A stretch of 64,000 nt of DNA, taken from assembly GCF_030407495.1 (NCBI RefSeq), contig NZ_JASDDG010000023.1, positions 1 to 64,000 of the forward strand. The letters run 5' to 3'. The notes under the pieces are model-generated. The model was not told the origin of the DNA. It saw only the letters and a program-made list of their open reading frames with translations, and made no database searches. The translations under genes and the position numbers were made by a program. Shown piece after piece: positions 19,191 to 28,427 of this stretch; within the stretch, counting starts at the first letter, position 1, and every line of letters begins with the position of its first letter. The stretch comes from Arthrobacter sp. APC 3897 (GTDB taxonomy: Bacteria > Actinomycetota > Actinomycetes > Actinomycetales > Micrococcaceae).

Positions 19191-20081
19191 ATGTCCACAG
19201 TGCAAGACCAGCGCCCCATGCCTCCGGCAATGCGCGGGGAGAACCTGGTGCTCCGCTACGGCAGTTCACCCGTGGTCCGGGGCGTTTCGCTGACGCTGGA
19301 ACCCGGCCGGGTCACCGCGCTCGTGGGTCCGAACGGCAGCGGGAAATCGACCCTGCTGCGCTCCCTGGCCCGGCTGCACCGCATCGACGGCGGAACCATA
19401 AAACTGGGTGCCGGAGTTGACCGGCCGGAAGGCGAAGCGTCCCTGCTCAGCGCGCGGGAGTTTGCGCGTGAGGTCACGTTGTTCGCCCAGTCCCGGCCGG
19501 CTCCCCAGGGGTTGACGGTGAGCGAGGTGGTTGCCTTCGGCCGGCACCCGTACCGTCGCAGATTCGCCGGGCTTTCCGCCGCGGACCGCAGTGCAGTGGA
19601 CCGTGCCCTGCGCGCCACCGGAGTCAGGGACATGGCGCAGCGGCCGGTCGGGGAACTCTCCGGCGGCGAAGTTCAGCGCGTCTGGCTCGCCGCGTGCGTA
19701 GCGCAGGAGACCGGCGTCGTCCTCTTGGACGAACCCACCAACCATCTTGACCTCCGCTACCAGATCGAAACCCTCGATCTGGTTCGCGACCTCGTGGATG
19801 ACCACGGCGTTGCCGTCGGCATCGTGCTTCACGACCTGGACCACGCCGCGCGGATTGCGGATCACCTGCTCCTGCTCTCAAACGGCCGCATCCATGCCGC
19901 CGGCAGCCCGCTCGAGGTCCTGACCGCCGCGAACATCAGCGAGGTCTATGAACTCTCCGTGGAGGTCACCCTCGACCCGCGCACCAACCATCTGCGCATA
20001 GACCCCGTTGGACGCCATGCCAACCGCACAACCCACGTTCCTGCTCCGCCACGGGGCACCATCCGAGAGGACCTCCCATGA
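19191..20081 (+). CDS. Iron-siderophore ABC transporter ATP-binding protein
   Basis: The 296-residue ATPase has Walker A GPNGSGKST (46-54), the signature ELSGGEVQRVW, Walker B VVLLDEPTNHLDL and an H-loop LHDLDHAARIADH, as in FecE/FepC-type siderophore importers. The ATG at 19191 is preferred over an ATG at 19107, which lies inside the iron box and would add an unrelated 28-residue extension. Its stop overlaps the start of the binding-protein gene. Expression should rise when iron is scarce. Confidence 0.92.
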   Translation: MSTVQDQRPMPPAMRGENLVLRYGSSPVVRGVSLTLEPGRVTALVGPNGSGKSTLLRSLARLHRIDGGTIKLGAGVDRPEGEASLLSAREFAREVTLFAQSRPAPQGLTVSEVVAFGRHPYRRRFAGLSAADRSAVDRALRATGVRDMAQRPVGELSGGEVQRVWLAACVAQETGVVLLDEPTNHLDLRYQIETLDLVRDLVDDHGVAVGIVLHDLDHAARIADHLLLLSNGRIHAAGSPLEVLTAANISEVYELSVEVTLDPRTNHLRIDPVGRHANRTTHVPAPPRGTIREDLP

Positions 20082-21136
20082 TCCGTTCCCGCACCTTCGC
20101 ACGCACAGCGGCTTCACTCGCCGTTGCTGCGCTTGCCCTCAGCGCCTGCGGCACCACCGAAGTCAGCGAAGCCGCCGATGTGGCCTCCGCAACGTCCGAG
20201 AGCTGCGCCGCCGACACCACCACTACTTCCACCGGTGCGGTCTCAATGACCGACGGCGTTGGCCGCACGGTGGAGCTCGACAAGCCTGCCGAGCGCATCG
20301 CCGTGCTGGAGTGGCAGCAGATCGAGGACGCGCTCACCCTGTGCGTAACACCTGTGGCTGTCTCCGACGCCGAGGGTTACGGAACGTACGTCAGCGCCGA
20401 AACCCTGCCCGAGGGCGTTGTGGACATCGGCACCCGCGGCGAGCCCGACATGGACGCACTCTACGCGGCGGACCCCGATCTGATCATCGTCGAGGCGTAC
20501 AGCGCCGACGACGAACTCATCGCCCAGCTGGAGGAACGCGGCGTTCCCGTACTCGCCACTGTTGGAGCTGACGGAGCGGACCCGATTGGCAACATGAAGA
20601 ACGTCTTCACCATGATCGCCGAAGCGACCGGCCGCACCGACCGCGCCGCCAACGTGCTGGGGGACTTTGACGCACACCTGGCGGCGGCCAAGGACAAGGT
20701 CCAGGCCGTTGACCTGCCCACCACCGATTTCCTCTTCTTCGACGGATGGATGGAAGGCGGCAACGTGGTGATCCGCCCGTACGGCGAAGGTGCTCTCTTC
20801 ACGGCACTGGGCGAGGAGCTTGGCCTCACCGCGGCCTGGACGGATGAGATTGATGCCTCCTACGGCAGCGGCGGCGTCGATCCCTCCTACGGCCTGGGCC
20901 AGACGGACATCGAGGGCCTCACCGCCGTCGGCAACGCCACCTTCTTCTACTCCGCCGACGAGGGCGCCGACGGGTACGTCAGCGAGTTTGAGAAGAGCCC
21001 CATCTGGACTTCCCTTCCTGCCGTGAAGGAAGGCCGCGCGCACGCATTCCCGGCCGGCGTCTGGGGCGCCGGCGGCCCGCTGTCCAACCAGCAGGCCATC
21101 GACGCGTACGTCGACATCATTACCGACCAGGGTTGA
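20078..21136 (+). CDS. Iron-siderophore ABC transporter substrate-binding lipoprotein
   Basis: The 352-residue protein has a lipoprotein signal peptide with lipobox LSAC and lipidated Cys24. The periplasmic-binding fold of the FecB/FepB class follows, with VSMTDGVGRTVELDKPAERI near residue 50, and EPDMDALYAADPDLIIVEAY. It would capture ferric siderophore outside the membrane and pass it to the fused permease. The ATG overlaps the upstream stop by four bases and the stop overlaps the TTG of the permease gene. Confidence 0.92.
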   Translation: MIRSRTFARTAASLAVAALALSACGTTEVSEAADVASATSESCAADTTTTSTGAVSMTDGVGRTVELDKPAERIAVLEWQQIEDALTLCVTPVAVSDAEGYGTYVSAETLPEGVVDIGTRGEPDMDALYAADPDLIIVEAYSADDELIAQLEERGVPVLATVGADGADPIGNMKNVFTMIAEATGRTDRAANVLGDFDAHLAAAKDKVQAVDLPTTDFLFFDGWMEGGNVVIRPYGEGALFTALGEELGLTAAWTDEIDASYGSGGVDPSYGLGQTDIEGLTAVGNATFFYSADEGADGYVSEFEKSPIWTSLPAVKEGRAHAFPAGVWGAGGPLSNQQAIDAYVDIITDQG

Positions 21137-23262
21137 GCCGTTCCACCCGGACAGCACCGCCCCGCACGGGACACGATCCGGTCCCGGACGCCGGTCTCCG
21201 CGCACGAGTGAGCGCCGGAGCGGGCGCACGGGCGGGCGGGGCTGCCGTATTGGCCGCCCTGCTCGCCGCCGTCGTTCTTGCGGGCATGTGGCACCTGACC
21301 CAGGGCACTTCCGGTGTTGGCATGCTGGACCTGGTGCGCCTGGCCGGCGGTGCCCGGGAGGAGATTGGCGGCGTGCCGGTCAGCGACATCCTGACCGGTT
21401 CCCGCCTGCCGCGCCTGCTCGCCGGGGTGGGGGTCGGTTTCGCACTGGGGGTTGCCGGAGCGCTGCTGCAGTCGATCTCCCGGAACACCCTCGCGTCGCC
21501 GGACACACTCGCGGTCACCGCCGGTTCCTACTTTGGGCTCACCGCCGTCGCCGCCTTTGGCCTGGCTGTTCCGCTGTGGGCATCCGGCGGGGTCGCGTTT
21601 GCGGGCGGGCTGGCCGCTGCCGCGCTGGTGCTGGGGCTGGCCGGGACATCCGCCGGCTCGGGAACCACACGGCTCATCCTCGCCGGGTCCGCAACGGCCA
21701 TGGCCCTGGACGCGGCCACCGCGATGCTCCTGATCCTCTTCAAGGAGAACACCACAGGTCTGTTTGCCTGGGGCAGCGGATCCCTTGCACAGCTGAACCT
21801 CGATGCGTCCGTGCGTGCAGCACCGGTCATCATTGCCGCGCTCGCAGGTGCCCTGCTGCTGGCCCGGCGGCTGGACGTGCTCGGCCTCGGCGACGACACC
21901 GCGTCTTCACTCGGCGTGCCGCTCCGTTCAACCCGGACCGCCGCAGTTGTTGCCGCCGTAGTGCTGACGGCCGTCTCCGTGACGCTTGCCGGACCGATCG
22001 CCTTTGTTGGCCTGGGAGCACCGGTGCTTGCGCGGCTGCTTGCCGGCCGGTTTCCGGTGCTGACCCGCCACGTTTTCCTCATCCCCGTGTCCGGTCTCCT
22101 CGGTGCCCTCCTGATCCTGCTGGCAGACGCGACGCTGCGGGCCCTCCTCGGTGCAGAAGGCGCTTCGTCGATTCCCACCGGCATCCCCACCGCGCTGCTG
22201 GGTGCGGTGGTCATCGTGATTCTCGCCCTGCGGCTGCGGGATTCCGGCCCGGTGCGCCAGCCTCCGCAGGCGCGCGGCGGGCTGCGCACCCGCCGCCGCT
22301 TCGTGCTCGTGCTGACCGTTGCCGGGGTGCTGCTGGCAGCCGCGGCTGTGGCGGGACTGCTGGCCGGCAGCCTGTGGCTGCGCACCGGAGATGTTGCCCT
22401 CTGGCTGAACGGCATGGCGCCGGACCTTATTGGGCGTGCCCTCGATGACCGGATGCCGCGTGTCCTGGCGGCTCTGCTGTCCGGCGCCGCGCTCGCCCTG
22501 GCGGGCTGCGTGGTGCAGGGCACGGTGCGTAATCCGCTCGCCGAACCCGGCATCCTCGGCATCACCGCCGGGGCGGGGCTCGGCGCCGTCATAGTCGTCA
22601 CCATGTTCGGCGGCGGGCGGCCGCTCCTGATCCTCACAGCGGTGGCGACGGGACTGGCCACGTTCGGCCTGATTGCCCTTCTGACCTGGCGCGGCGGGTT
22701 CCTACCGGACAGGTTTGTCCTGATCGGCATTGGCTGCGGTTACGGGCTGAGCGCCCTGACAACCTTCTTCCTGCTGCGCGCGGACCCCTGGAACACACCG
22801 AGGATCCTCACCTGGCTCTCCGGCACAACGTACGGACGAACGCTGCCCGACGTCGTCCCGGTGGCGGTTGCGCTCGCCGTCGCCGTGCCGCTGCTGTTCG
22901 GCATGCGGCGCCAGCTGGACCTCCTCGCAGTGGATGAGGACACCCCGCGCATCCTGGGCGTGCGGCTGGAACGGACGCGGCTCGGGGTGCTGTCCGTCGC
23001 GGCTGTTCTCGCATCACTGAGCGTGGTGGCCGTTGGAGCGGTGGGCTTTGTCGGACTGGTGGCTCCGCATCTTGCCCGGGCACTTATCGGGGCCCGGCAC
23101 GGGCGCCTCATCCCCGTGTCCATGCTGCTCGGGGCGCTGCTCGTCTGCGTTGCGGATACGCTCGGCCGCACGCTCATCGCCCCCGCTTCCATTCCCGCCG
23201 GGCTGATGATCGCGCTGATCGGTGCACCCTATTTCATCTGGCTGCTGCGCCGTTCACGCTAG
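21133..23262 (+). CDS. Fused double permease of a siderophore ABC transporter (FecCD family, FhuB-like)
   Basis: This 709-residue protein joins two FecCD permease domains in one chain, so it forms the whole membrane channel alone, as FhuB does in Escherichia coli. Each half repeats the family motifs: LPRLLAGVGVGFALGVAGAL and MPRVLAALLSGAALALAGCV at the start of the halves, and GPIAFVGLGAPVLARLLAG and GAVGFVGLVAPHLARALIGA for the ATPase-coupling loops. The halves join near residue 385. It completes an ATPase, binding protein, permease operon under the iron box; no siderophore synthesis gene is nearby. Confidence 0.92.
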   Translation: MSRSTRTAPPRTGHDPVPDAGLRARVSAGAGARAGGAAVLAALLAAVVLAGMWHLTQGTSGVGMLDLVRLAGGAREEIGGVPVSDILTGSRLPRLLAGVGVGFALGVAGALLQSISRNTLASPDTLAVTAGSYFGLTAVAAFGLAVPLWASGGVAFAGGLAAAALVLGLAGTSAGSGTTRLILAGSATAMALDAATAMLLILFKENTTGLFAWGSGSLAQLNLDASVRAAPVIIAALAGALLLARRLDVLGLGDDTASSLGVPLRSTRTAAVVAAVVLTAVSVTLAGPIAFVGLGAPVLARLLAGRFPVLTRHVFLIPVSGLLGALLILLADATLRALLGAEGASSIPTGIPTALLGAVVIVILALRLRDSGPVRQPPQARGGLRTRRRFVLVLTVAGVLLAAAAVAGLLAGSLWLRTGDVALWLNGMAPDLIGRALDDRMPRVLAALLSGAALALAGCVVQGTVRNPLAEPGILGITAGAGLGAVIVVTMFGGGRPLLILTAVATGLATFGLIALLTWRGGFLPDRFVLIGIGCGYGLSALTTFFLLRADPWNTPRILTWLSGTTYGRTLPDVVPVAVALAVAVPLLFGMRRQLDLLAVDEDTPRILGVRLERTRLGVLSVAAVLASLSVVAVGAVGFVGLVAPHLARALIGARHGRLIPVSMLLGALLVCVADTLGRTLIAPASIPAGLMIALIGAPYFIWLLRRSR

Positions 23263-23273
23263 GTGCAGCCGGT

Positions 23274-24116
23274 TTAGGATGCCGGCCGGGGCAGGAAACC
23301 GCGGATTACGGTGCTGATCAGCTCCGGGTGCTCGGCCAGCAGCCCGTGCGATGCACCCGGCACAATGCACAGCCGGGCGCCCGGAATGGACGCTGCGATC
23401 AGGAGCGTGTGGTCCGGCCGAATCGAGTCGCGGTCCCCGGCCATGATGAGGGCCGGAGCAGTGATGCGGGCGAGGTCTGCCGGGTCAATGTTCGGCTCAG
23501 TGGTCCAGAGGCGGAACAGCTTATCGAGGACGACGTCGGCATGCCCCGGTCCGTCGGGGGAGAGCCGTTCGTAATGCAGGCGTTCGACGTCGGGCTTGGC
23601 CGCCGGAAGGGTGCCGGTGCCGGCATCCGCGCCGGTGTCGGGCACCGGCGCAGGATCAGGCCGCGCAGGGATAAGGACGAGCTGCTTGTGCTCCTCCGCG
23701 GCGCTGAAGGCCGAGGGATCCAGATTGGCACTGACAGCGGTCAGCGAACGGACCCGGTCCGCCTGCTCCATGGCCAGGAGCAGGCCAAGGATGGCTCCGT
23801 CGCTGTAACCGATGACATGGACTGCTTCGAGATTCTGGCTGTCGAGGTACGCGATGGTGTCGGCGAGTCCGCGGGCGTAGCTGTATTCGCCGTCAATGTC
23901 GGCGGAGCGGCCGTGGCCGGGACGCTCGAAGGCATGCACCCGATAGTCCGGGACCAGGGAATCGGAGAGCTCCCGCATCGCTTCCAGGGAGCAAAAACCG
24001 CCGTGGAGCAGGAGGACCGGGACGCCGTCGCCGGCAACTTCGGCATAGAGGTCCACGCCATTGATGCGGAGGTATGTCACGTCCGGCTGAGCTCCCTGTT
24101 TCACGTCTGTATTCAC
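23274..24116 (-). CDS. Alpha/beta hydrolase
   Basis: With the GTG at 24116 the product has 280 residues. It starts with a beta-strand DVTYLRINGVDLYAEVAG, then VLLLHGGFCS (oxyanion HG), the nucleophile elbow HVIGYSDGAI with Ser in G-x-S-x-G, an Asp after MAGDRDSIRPD and the catalytic His in PGASHGLLAEHP. The fold is that of small esterases and peroxidase-like hydrolases; substrate unknown. Reading the frame further upstream gives a 735-residue chain, but that part is antisense to ssd and is not coding. A less well-placed GTG at 24104 is an alternative. Confidence 0.85.
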   Translation of the reverse strand: MNTDVKQGAQPDVTYLRINGVDLYAEVAGDGVPVLLLHGGFCSLEAMRELSDSLVPDYRVHAFERPGHGRSADIDGEYSYARGLADTIAYLDSQNLEAVHVIGYSDGAILGLLLAMEQADRVRSLTAVSANLDPSAFSAAEEHKQLVLIPARPDPAPVPDTGADAGTGTLPAAKPDVERLHYERLSPDGPGHADVVLDKLFRLWTTEPNIDPADLARITAPALIMAGDRDSIRPDHTLLIAASIPGARLCIVPGASHGLLAEHPELISTVIRGFLPRPAS

Positions 24117-24175
24117 CGCTGATGCAGCCCCTTCATCCTCCCATGCGGGCTGCGGGCCCTGTGCATCCACGCTGC

Positions 24176-24199
24176 TCCTCCACACCGTTCCTCCACACC
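24176..24199. repeat. Short direct repeat upstream of ssd
   Basis: TCCTCCACACC occurs twice (24176-24186 and 24189-24199) with two bases between. A 7-bp hairpin (CCCCAGC at 24221-24227 with GCTGGGG at 24231-24237) lies just after it, 40 bases before the ssd start. Both may belong to the Tad operon control region. Confidence 0.45.
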
Positions 24200-24276
24200 C
24201 TGATGGCAACCTCCGCTTGTCCCCAGCAGCGCTGGGGCCCGCTGTCCTCCTGCCGCGGCCGGGCAACTCTTGGGAC

Positions 24277-25566
24277 ATGAGCGAAGAACAGTTGTGGGTG
24301 CCGTCATCCGGGGCCCGAAAGAGCCGCCGGCCGCGGGCAACGATCCCGGCAGAGAAGATGCGGGCGCCGGGTCGGTTTAGCCTGCGTGCAGAGGATGACC
24401 CGGGGCATTCGGCAGCCCCGGCTCCAAGCACCTCGGCATCGGTCATCCTGGTCACTTCATCCCAGCGGCTCCAGGATGAGGTCGCCAGGATAGCCGCGGC
24501 AGCAGGGGTGGAGTTGGAAGTAGTGCCGGATGCCCCGGATGCGTTCCAGCGAAACCCCGAGGTGGTGCTGCTGGGCAGTGACCTGGCGGGTATGGGCACC
24601 GGGCGCCGCATGCCGCCGGACAGGCACGGGCGCCGACGGGCGGAAACCATCCTGGTGGGGTTCGAACAGGACACGGATTTGTGGAGGCAGGCGGCCCGGC
24701 TCGAGGCCGCCCGTGTAGCAGTGCTTCCGGCGGCTTCAGGCTGGCTGGCAGAATATCTCGGCCGCAGGCGGGAACACAGTTCGGGTTTTGTGCTGGGCGT
24801 AGTGGGCGGCAGCGGCGGCGCCGGGGCATCCACCCTCTCGTGCTGGCTGGCACAGGAAGCCGCCGAACACCGGTTGGAAACTCTGTTGGTGGACGGCGAT
24901 CCCCTCGGCGGCGGACTGGACGCCAGCCTGGGAAGCGGTGAAGTTCCCGGAGTGCGCTGGCCTGATCTGGCGGAAGTGCGCGGCGCGTTGAATCCTGTGC
25001 AGCTTATCTCTGCGCTGCCGCAGGTGTCGGGGTTTGCGCTGCTCGCCGGCGGTTCCGCGGATTCCGCTGCCGGCGACGGTGAGGACGGGCCGGGGTATCC
25101 GGGAAGGCAGTCTCCGGCTGAGGCTCCCGCAGAGGAAAGCATCCGGGCGGTCATGGAAGCAGCCCGTGCGGCCTTTGCCTTCACCATTGTGGACTGTGCA
25201 CGACATTCGCCCGGCCAGTTGCTGCTCTCCTGCGACGCACTGCTGGTGGTGGTTCCGGGACGGCTGCGGCCCGTACTCGCGGCCCGGATGCTCAGCCGGA
25301 GCCTGGGCAGCGCCGTACCCAAAGCAGCAGTTGTCCGCGGGCCGCTGGGTGACGGGCTGGACGACGCCCGTGCAGCTGACGCCGCCGGGTTGCCCCTGGC
25401 CGGGTACCTGCCCGCTGCCCGGCGGCTGGAACACGCCGAGGCGCGGGGCCTCCTGCTGCAGCGCGGCAGAAGCCGCAGCATCCGGCGGGTGACCGGACAG
25501 CTGGTGGAACAGTTTGCCGCCGAATTGCCTCAATCCGCTGCCCTCATGCAAAGGTCCCCGTCATGA
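24277..25566 (+). CDS. ssd: Septum site-determining protein Ssd / CpaE-TadZ-like ATPase
   Basis: The 429-residue protein has an N-terminal pseudo-receiver region (about 50-160) and a MinD/ParA-like domain with the altered Walker A GGSGGAGASTLS (about 183-194), which lacks the usual lysines, as in Ssd of Mycobacterium and in actinobacterial TadZ. LLVDGDPLGGGLD and FTIVDCARHSPGQLLLS mark the other nucleotide-site segments. In Tad loci this protein localises the pilus machine; Ssd is also reported to affect septation. It heads the Tad operon and its stop overlaps tadA by four bases. Confidence 0.88.
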   Translation: MSEEQLWVPSSGARKSRRPRATIPAEKMRAPGRFSLRAEDDPGHSAAPAPSTSASVILVTSSQRLQDEVARIAAAAGVELEVVPDAPDAFQRNPEVVLLGSDLAGMGTGRRMPPDRHGRRRAETILVGFEQDTDLWRQAARLEAARVAVLPAASGWLAEYLGRRREHSSGFVLGVVGGSGGAGASTLSCWLAQEAAEHRLETLLVDGDPLGGGLDASLGSGEVPGVRWPDLAEVRGALNPVQLISALPQVSGFALLAGGSADSAAGDGEDGPGYPGRQSPAEAPAEESIRAVMEAARAAFAFTIVDCARHSPGQLLLSCDALLVVVPGRLRPVLAARMLSRSLGSAVPKAAVVRGPLGDGLDDARAADAAGLPLAGYLPAARRLEHAEARGLLLQRGRSRSIRRVTGQLVEQFAAELPQSAALMQRSPS

Positions 25567-26855
25567 GCGGCCCCACCGGGCGCCGCGCCGCCCATGGCCT
25601 CCCCCCGGACCATCCGGTGTCCCCGCCCGGCGATTCACCGATGGTCCGGGAAGTTCGCCGGAGGATGCTGGATGACGGTGAACCCGTCACTGCGGCCCGT
25701 TTGGCGGCCGCCGTGCACTCCAGCGGGCGGCTGCTCGGTGCCGAGGGCGCACTGCGTGCCGTTGACCGGGTGCAGGCGGAACTGCAGGGCCTCGGCCCGC
25801 TGCAGGAACTGGCGTTGCTTCCGGGCATCAGCGACATCCTCGTGAACGGTCCGGACCGGGTATGGGTGGACAGCGGGCACGGGCTGGAACTGACCGGGCT
25901 GCGGTTCGAATCCGACGCCGAGGTGCAGGGACTCGCCGCCCGCCTGATCGCTGCCGGCGGACGGCGGCTGGATGACTCCAATCCCTGCGTGGACGTGCAG
26001 CTGCGCGGTTACCGGGTCCACGCGGTGCTGCGTCCGGTATCCACCGGTTCCACGCTGCTCTCCATCCGCATCCGGCGCACGCTGACCTTCACCATGGAGG
26101 AACTGCAGGCCGGCGGAACCATAGATCCAGAGAGTGCCGCAGTGCTCCGGCGGATCATCGCGTCCCGGTTGAACTTCCTGATCAGCGGGGCTACCGGCAC
26201 TGGGAAGACCACGCTGCTCTCCACCCTGCTGTCGTTGAGTCAGCCGCATGAACGGCTGGTGCTGGTGGAAGACGCCGCAGAGCTGGATCCCCGGCATCCG
26301 CATGTTGTGGGCCTGCAGAGCCGGCACGGCAACGTTGAGGGGGCAGGCTCGGTGGATCAGGCCGAACTGGTGCGCCAGGCCCTGCGGATGCGGCCGGACC
26401 GGTTGATCGTGGGGGAATGCCGCGGCGCGGAGGTCCGGGAACTTCTGGCTGCCATGAACACCGGTCACGACGGTGCCGGCGGTACCATCCATGCTAATTC
26501 GGCGGCCAGCGTTCCTGCCCGGCTGGCAGCTCTCGGGGCGCTCGCCGGAATGAGCAGCACTGCGGTCACCCTGCAGACTGCCAGTGCCCTGGATGTGGTG
26601 GTGCACCTGGCCCGCGGTGACTCCGGCCGCCGGGTTGCTGAGATTGCCGTGATCACGGCATCGCCTGACGGCCGGCTGCTGGCGGTGCCGGCGCTGCGGC
26701 CGCTGCTTCCGGCGGACAGCGCAGGGCGGCACGGTGAAGGATGGGCCCCGCTTCAGCACCGGATCGGCGCTTCAACGGAGGAAACGGCGTCGTGCCCCGA
26801 CGGGCAGCAACCCGCCCGGGAGGGTGACCGGGCCACGGAGATTTCCGTTTCATGA
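25563..26855 (+). CDS. tadA: TadA/CpaF secretion ATPase of the Flp pilus
   Basis: The 430-residue GSPE/VirB11-type ATPase powers assembly of Flp pili. Walker A SGATGTGKTTLLSTL lies at about 208-222, followed by the Asp box VEDAAELDPRHPH and Walker B/His region RLIVGECRGAEVRELLAAMN and GHDGAGGTIHANSA. The N-terminal domain has ISDILVNGPDRVWVD. It overlaps ssd upstream and tadB downstream by four bases each. Confidence 0.95.
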   Translation: MSGPTGRRAAHGLPPDHPVSPPGDSPMVREVRRRMLDDGEPVTAARLAAAVHSSGRLLGAEGALRAVDRVQAELQGLGPLQELALLPGISDILVNGPDRVWVDSGHGLELTGLRFESDAEVQGLAARLIAAGGRRLDDSNPCVDVQLRGYRVHAVLRPVSTGSTLLSIRIRRTLTFTMEELQAGGTIDPESAAVLRRIIASRLNFLISGATGTGKTTLLSTLLSLSQPHERLVLVEDAAELDPRHPHVVGLQSRHGNVEGAGSVDQAELVRQALRMRPDRLIVGECRGAEVRELLAAMNTGHDGAGGTIHANSAASVPARLAALGALAGMSSTAVTLQTASALDVVVHLARGDSGRRVAEIAVITASPDGRLLAVPALRPLLPADSAGRHGEGWAPLQHRIGASTEETASCPDGQQPAREGDRATEISVS

Positions 26856-27670
26856 CCGGTTTGTGGGTTACCGGGCTGCTCGTGCTGTCGGTGCTTTTAC
26901 TGCTGTCCCCTTCCCGGACTCCGCCGAAGCCGGGCCCTCTCCCCGGACGCCCGGTCCCGGGTGCCGGGCAGGCAGCAAACCGGTCTCTGCGGCGCCCGTT
27001 TCTGCGGCGGCTGGTTTCGAACTCCCTGCGGTCCCCAAAGGATCCGTCGCTGCAAGAGGTGCCGCTGCTGATCCATCAGCTGACCGGTCTGCTGGCAGCC
27101 GGACGTGCTCCGCACCAGCTCTGGGCCGACGCAGCAGCTCTGCAGGCGGCAACCGGCAAGGACCCCGCTGGTTCCCTGTCTGCCCGGATGCTCCCGGTGT
27201 TGGAAGCCGCCGCGCAGTCCGCGTCCCTGGGGCTCAGTCCGGTGCCGGTTTTCCGCGCCGCGGCGGAGGAACAAGCCGGCACGCCAGGGAAGATGCGACG
27301 GCGGGGCGGGGATCGTGCCGCTGTATCCCCGGCAGGGTTGTGGACCGGGCTTGCGGCATGCGTCAGCGTGTCGGAACGCAGCGGTGCACCCCTGGCCGGT
27401 GTCCTCAGCCGGTACGCCGCGCAGCTGGAGAGTGCTATGGATAACCAGGCGGCGCGGGAGACCGCCATGGCCGGACCTCAGGCAACCGTCCGGCTGCTGA
27501 CCTGGCTGCCGGTGGGAGGGCTGGGCCTTGGCTATTTGCTGGGGGCAGATCCTGTGGGCATATTGCTGGGCAGCCCTCTTGGCTGGTTGGCAGGGACGGC
27601 AGGCGTTGCCCTGTCCCTGGCAGGACGGTTCTGGTCACGTGCGCTCGTGCGTCAGGCAGCAGGCGTGTAA
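26852..27670 (+). CDS. tadB: TadB-like inner-membrane pilus assembly protein
   Basis: The 272-residue protein has an N-terminal membrane segment (TGLWVTGLLVLSVLLLL), a type II secretion F domain in the middle (LIHQLTGLLAAGRAPHQLW, SVSERSGAPLAGVLSRYAA) and C-terminal membrane helices. TadB forms the platform on which TadA works. Its stop shares a base with the tadC start. Confidence 0.88.
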   Translation: MTGLWVTGLLVLSVLLLLSPSRTPPKPGPLPGRPVPGAGQAANRSLRRPFLRRLVSNSLRSPKDPSLQEVPLLIHQLTGLLAAGRAPHQLWADAAALQAATGKDPAGSLSARMLPVLEAAAQSASLGLSPVPVFRAAAEEQAGTPGKMRRRGGDRAAVSPAGLWTGLAACVSVSERSGAPLAGVLSRYAAQLESAMDNQAARETAMAGPQATVRLLTWLPVGGLGLGYLLGADPVGILLGSPLGWLAGTAGVALSLAGRFWSRALVRQAAGV

Positions 27671-28260
27671 TGGCCGGAACCCTGGTGGCAGTACTCCTTG
27701 CTGCCGCCGCTGCGCTGCTCCTGCTGCCGGGATGGAATACTGCGCCGGTACCGGGCTCGCCGAACGGGGCCGGTCCGCAAAATACACAGCGGCATAACAA
27801 GGGCGCCGGCCCGGGCATAGAGGATCCGGCACTGATGCTGGACCTGACGGCAGCCATGCTGGAGGCAGGCCAGCCCCTGCTCCACGCCCTTTCGATATTG
27901 GCGGAGGTAGTGGAACCGGAAACCTCATTGTGTCTAGCCAGGGTGCAGGCTGCCCTGGAGCTGGGTGCTCCCTGGGCGGCAGCATGGGAGCTGGCGGCAC
28001 CCGAGCGCAGCAGGCTCCCCGAGCCCGCAGTCCACCTACGCGAAGCCCTAAGATTTGCAGCTACCACCGGAGCGCCGTCGGCCGCAGTCCTGGTGGCGGA
28101 GGCGGCGCAGATACGCCGGCGCAGGGCCCGCGACGCGGAACGCCGTGCGGCAGCCTTGGGGGTCAGGCTCGTGGTTCCGCTGGGGCTGTGTGCGCTGCCT
28201 GCATTCGTGGCACTGACTGTGGTGCCGCTCCTGCTCTCCCTGCTGCCGTCGCTTCCGTAG
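27670..28260 (+). CDS. tadC: TadC-like inner-membrane pilus assembly protein
   Basis: The 196-residue protein begins with a hydrophobic segment, has the F-domain pattern DLTAAMLEAGQPLLHALSIL and ends with two membrane helices (LVVPLGLCALPAFVALTVVP). It is shorter than proteobacterial TadC, as usual in actinobacteria. It overlaps tadB by one base. A 167-base gap follows before the pilin gene. Confidence 0.87.
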   Translation: MAGTLVAVLLAAAAALLLLPGWNTAPVPGSPNGAGPQNTQRHNKGAGPGIEDPALMLDLTAAMLEAGQPLLHALSILAEVVEPETSLCLARVQAALELGAPWAAAWELAAPERSRLPEPAVHLREALRFAATTGAPSAAVLVAEAAQIRRRRARDAERRAAALGVRLVVPLGLCALPAFVALTVVPLLLSLLPSLP

Positions 28261-28427
28261 GGCTGCAGGAAGCGGGGGCTGCGCATCCTCCACAACCGTC
28301 TTGCCCGCAGGCGTTGTCCGGAACGGCGGCATCCTCTCTGGTTCCGATGCGACGGCCGATAAAGGATCAAATCACCGCCTCAACAGCGGAACAGTTACAA
28401 CCCGCAGCAATGACATTAGGAGGAATC

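Noticed and set aside
23274-25481. A single 735-residue reading on the minus strand ending in an alpha/beta hydrolase
   Set aside because: The first 450 residues are antisense to ssd, are low-complexity Ala/Ser/Arg/Pro and have no family motif. The real gene starts near 24116.
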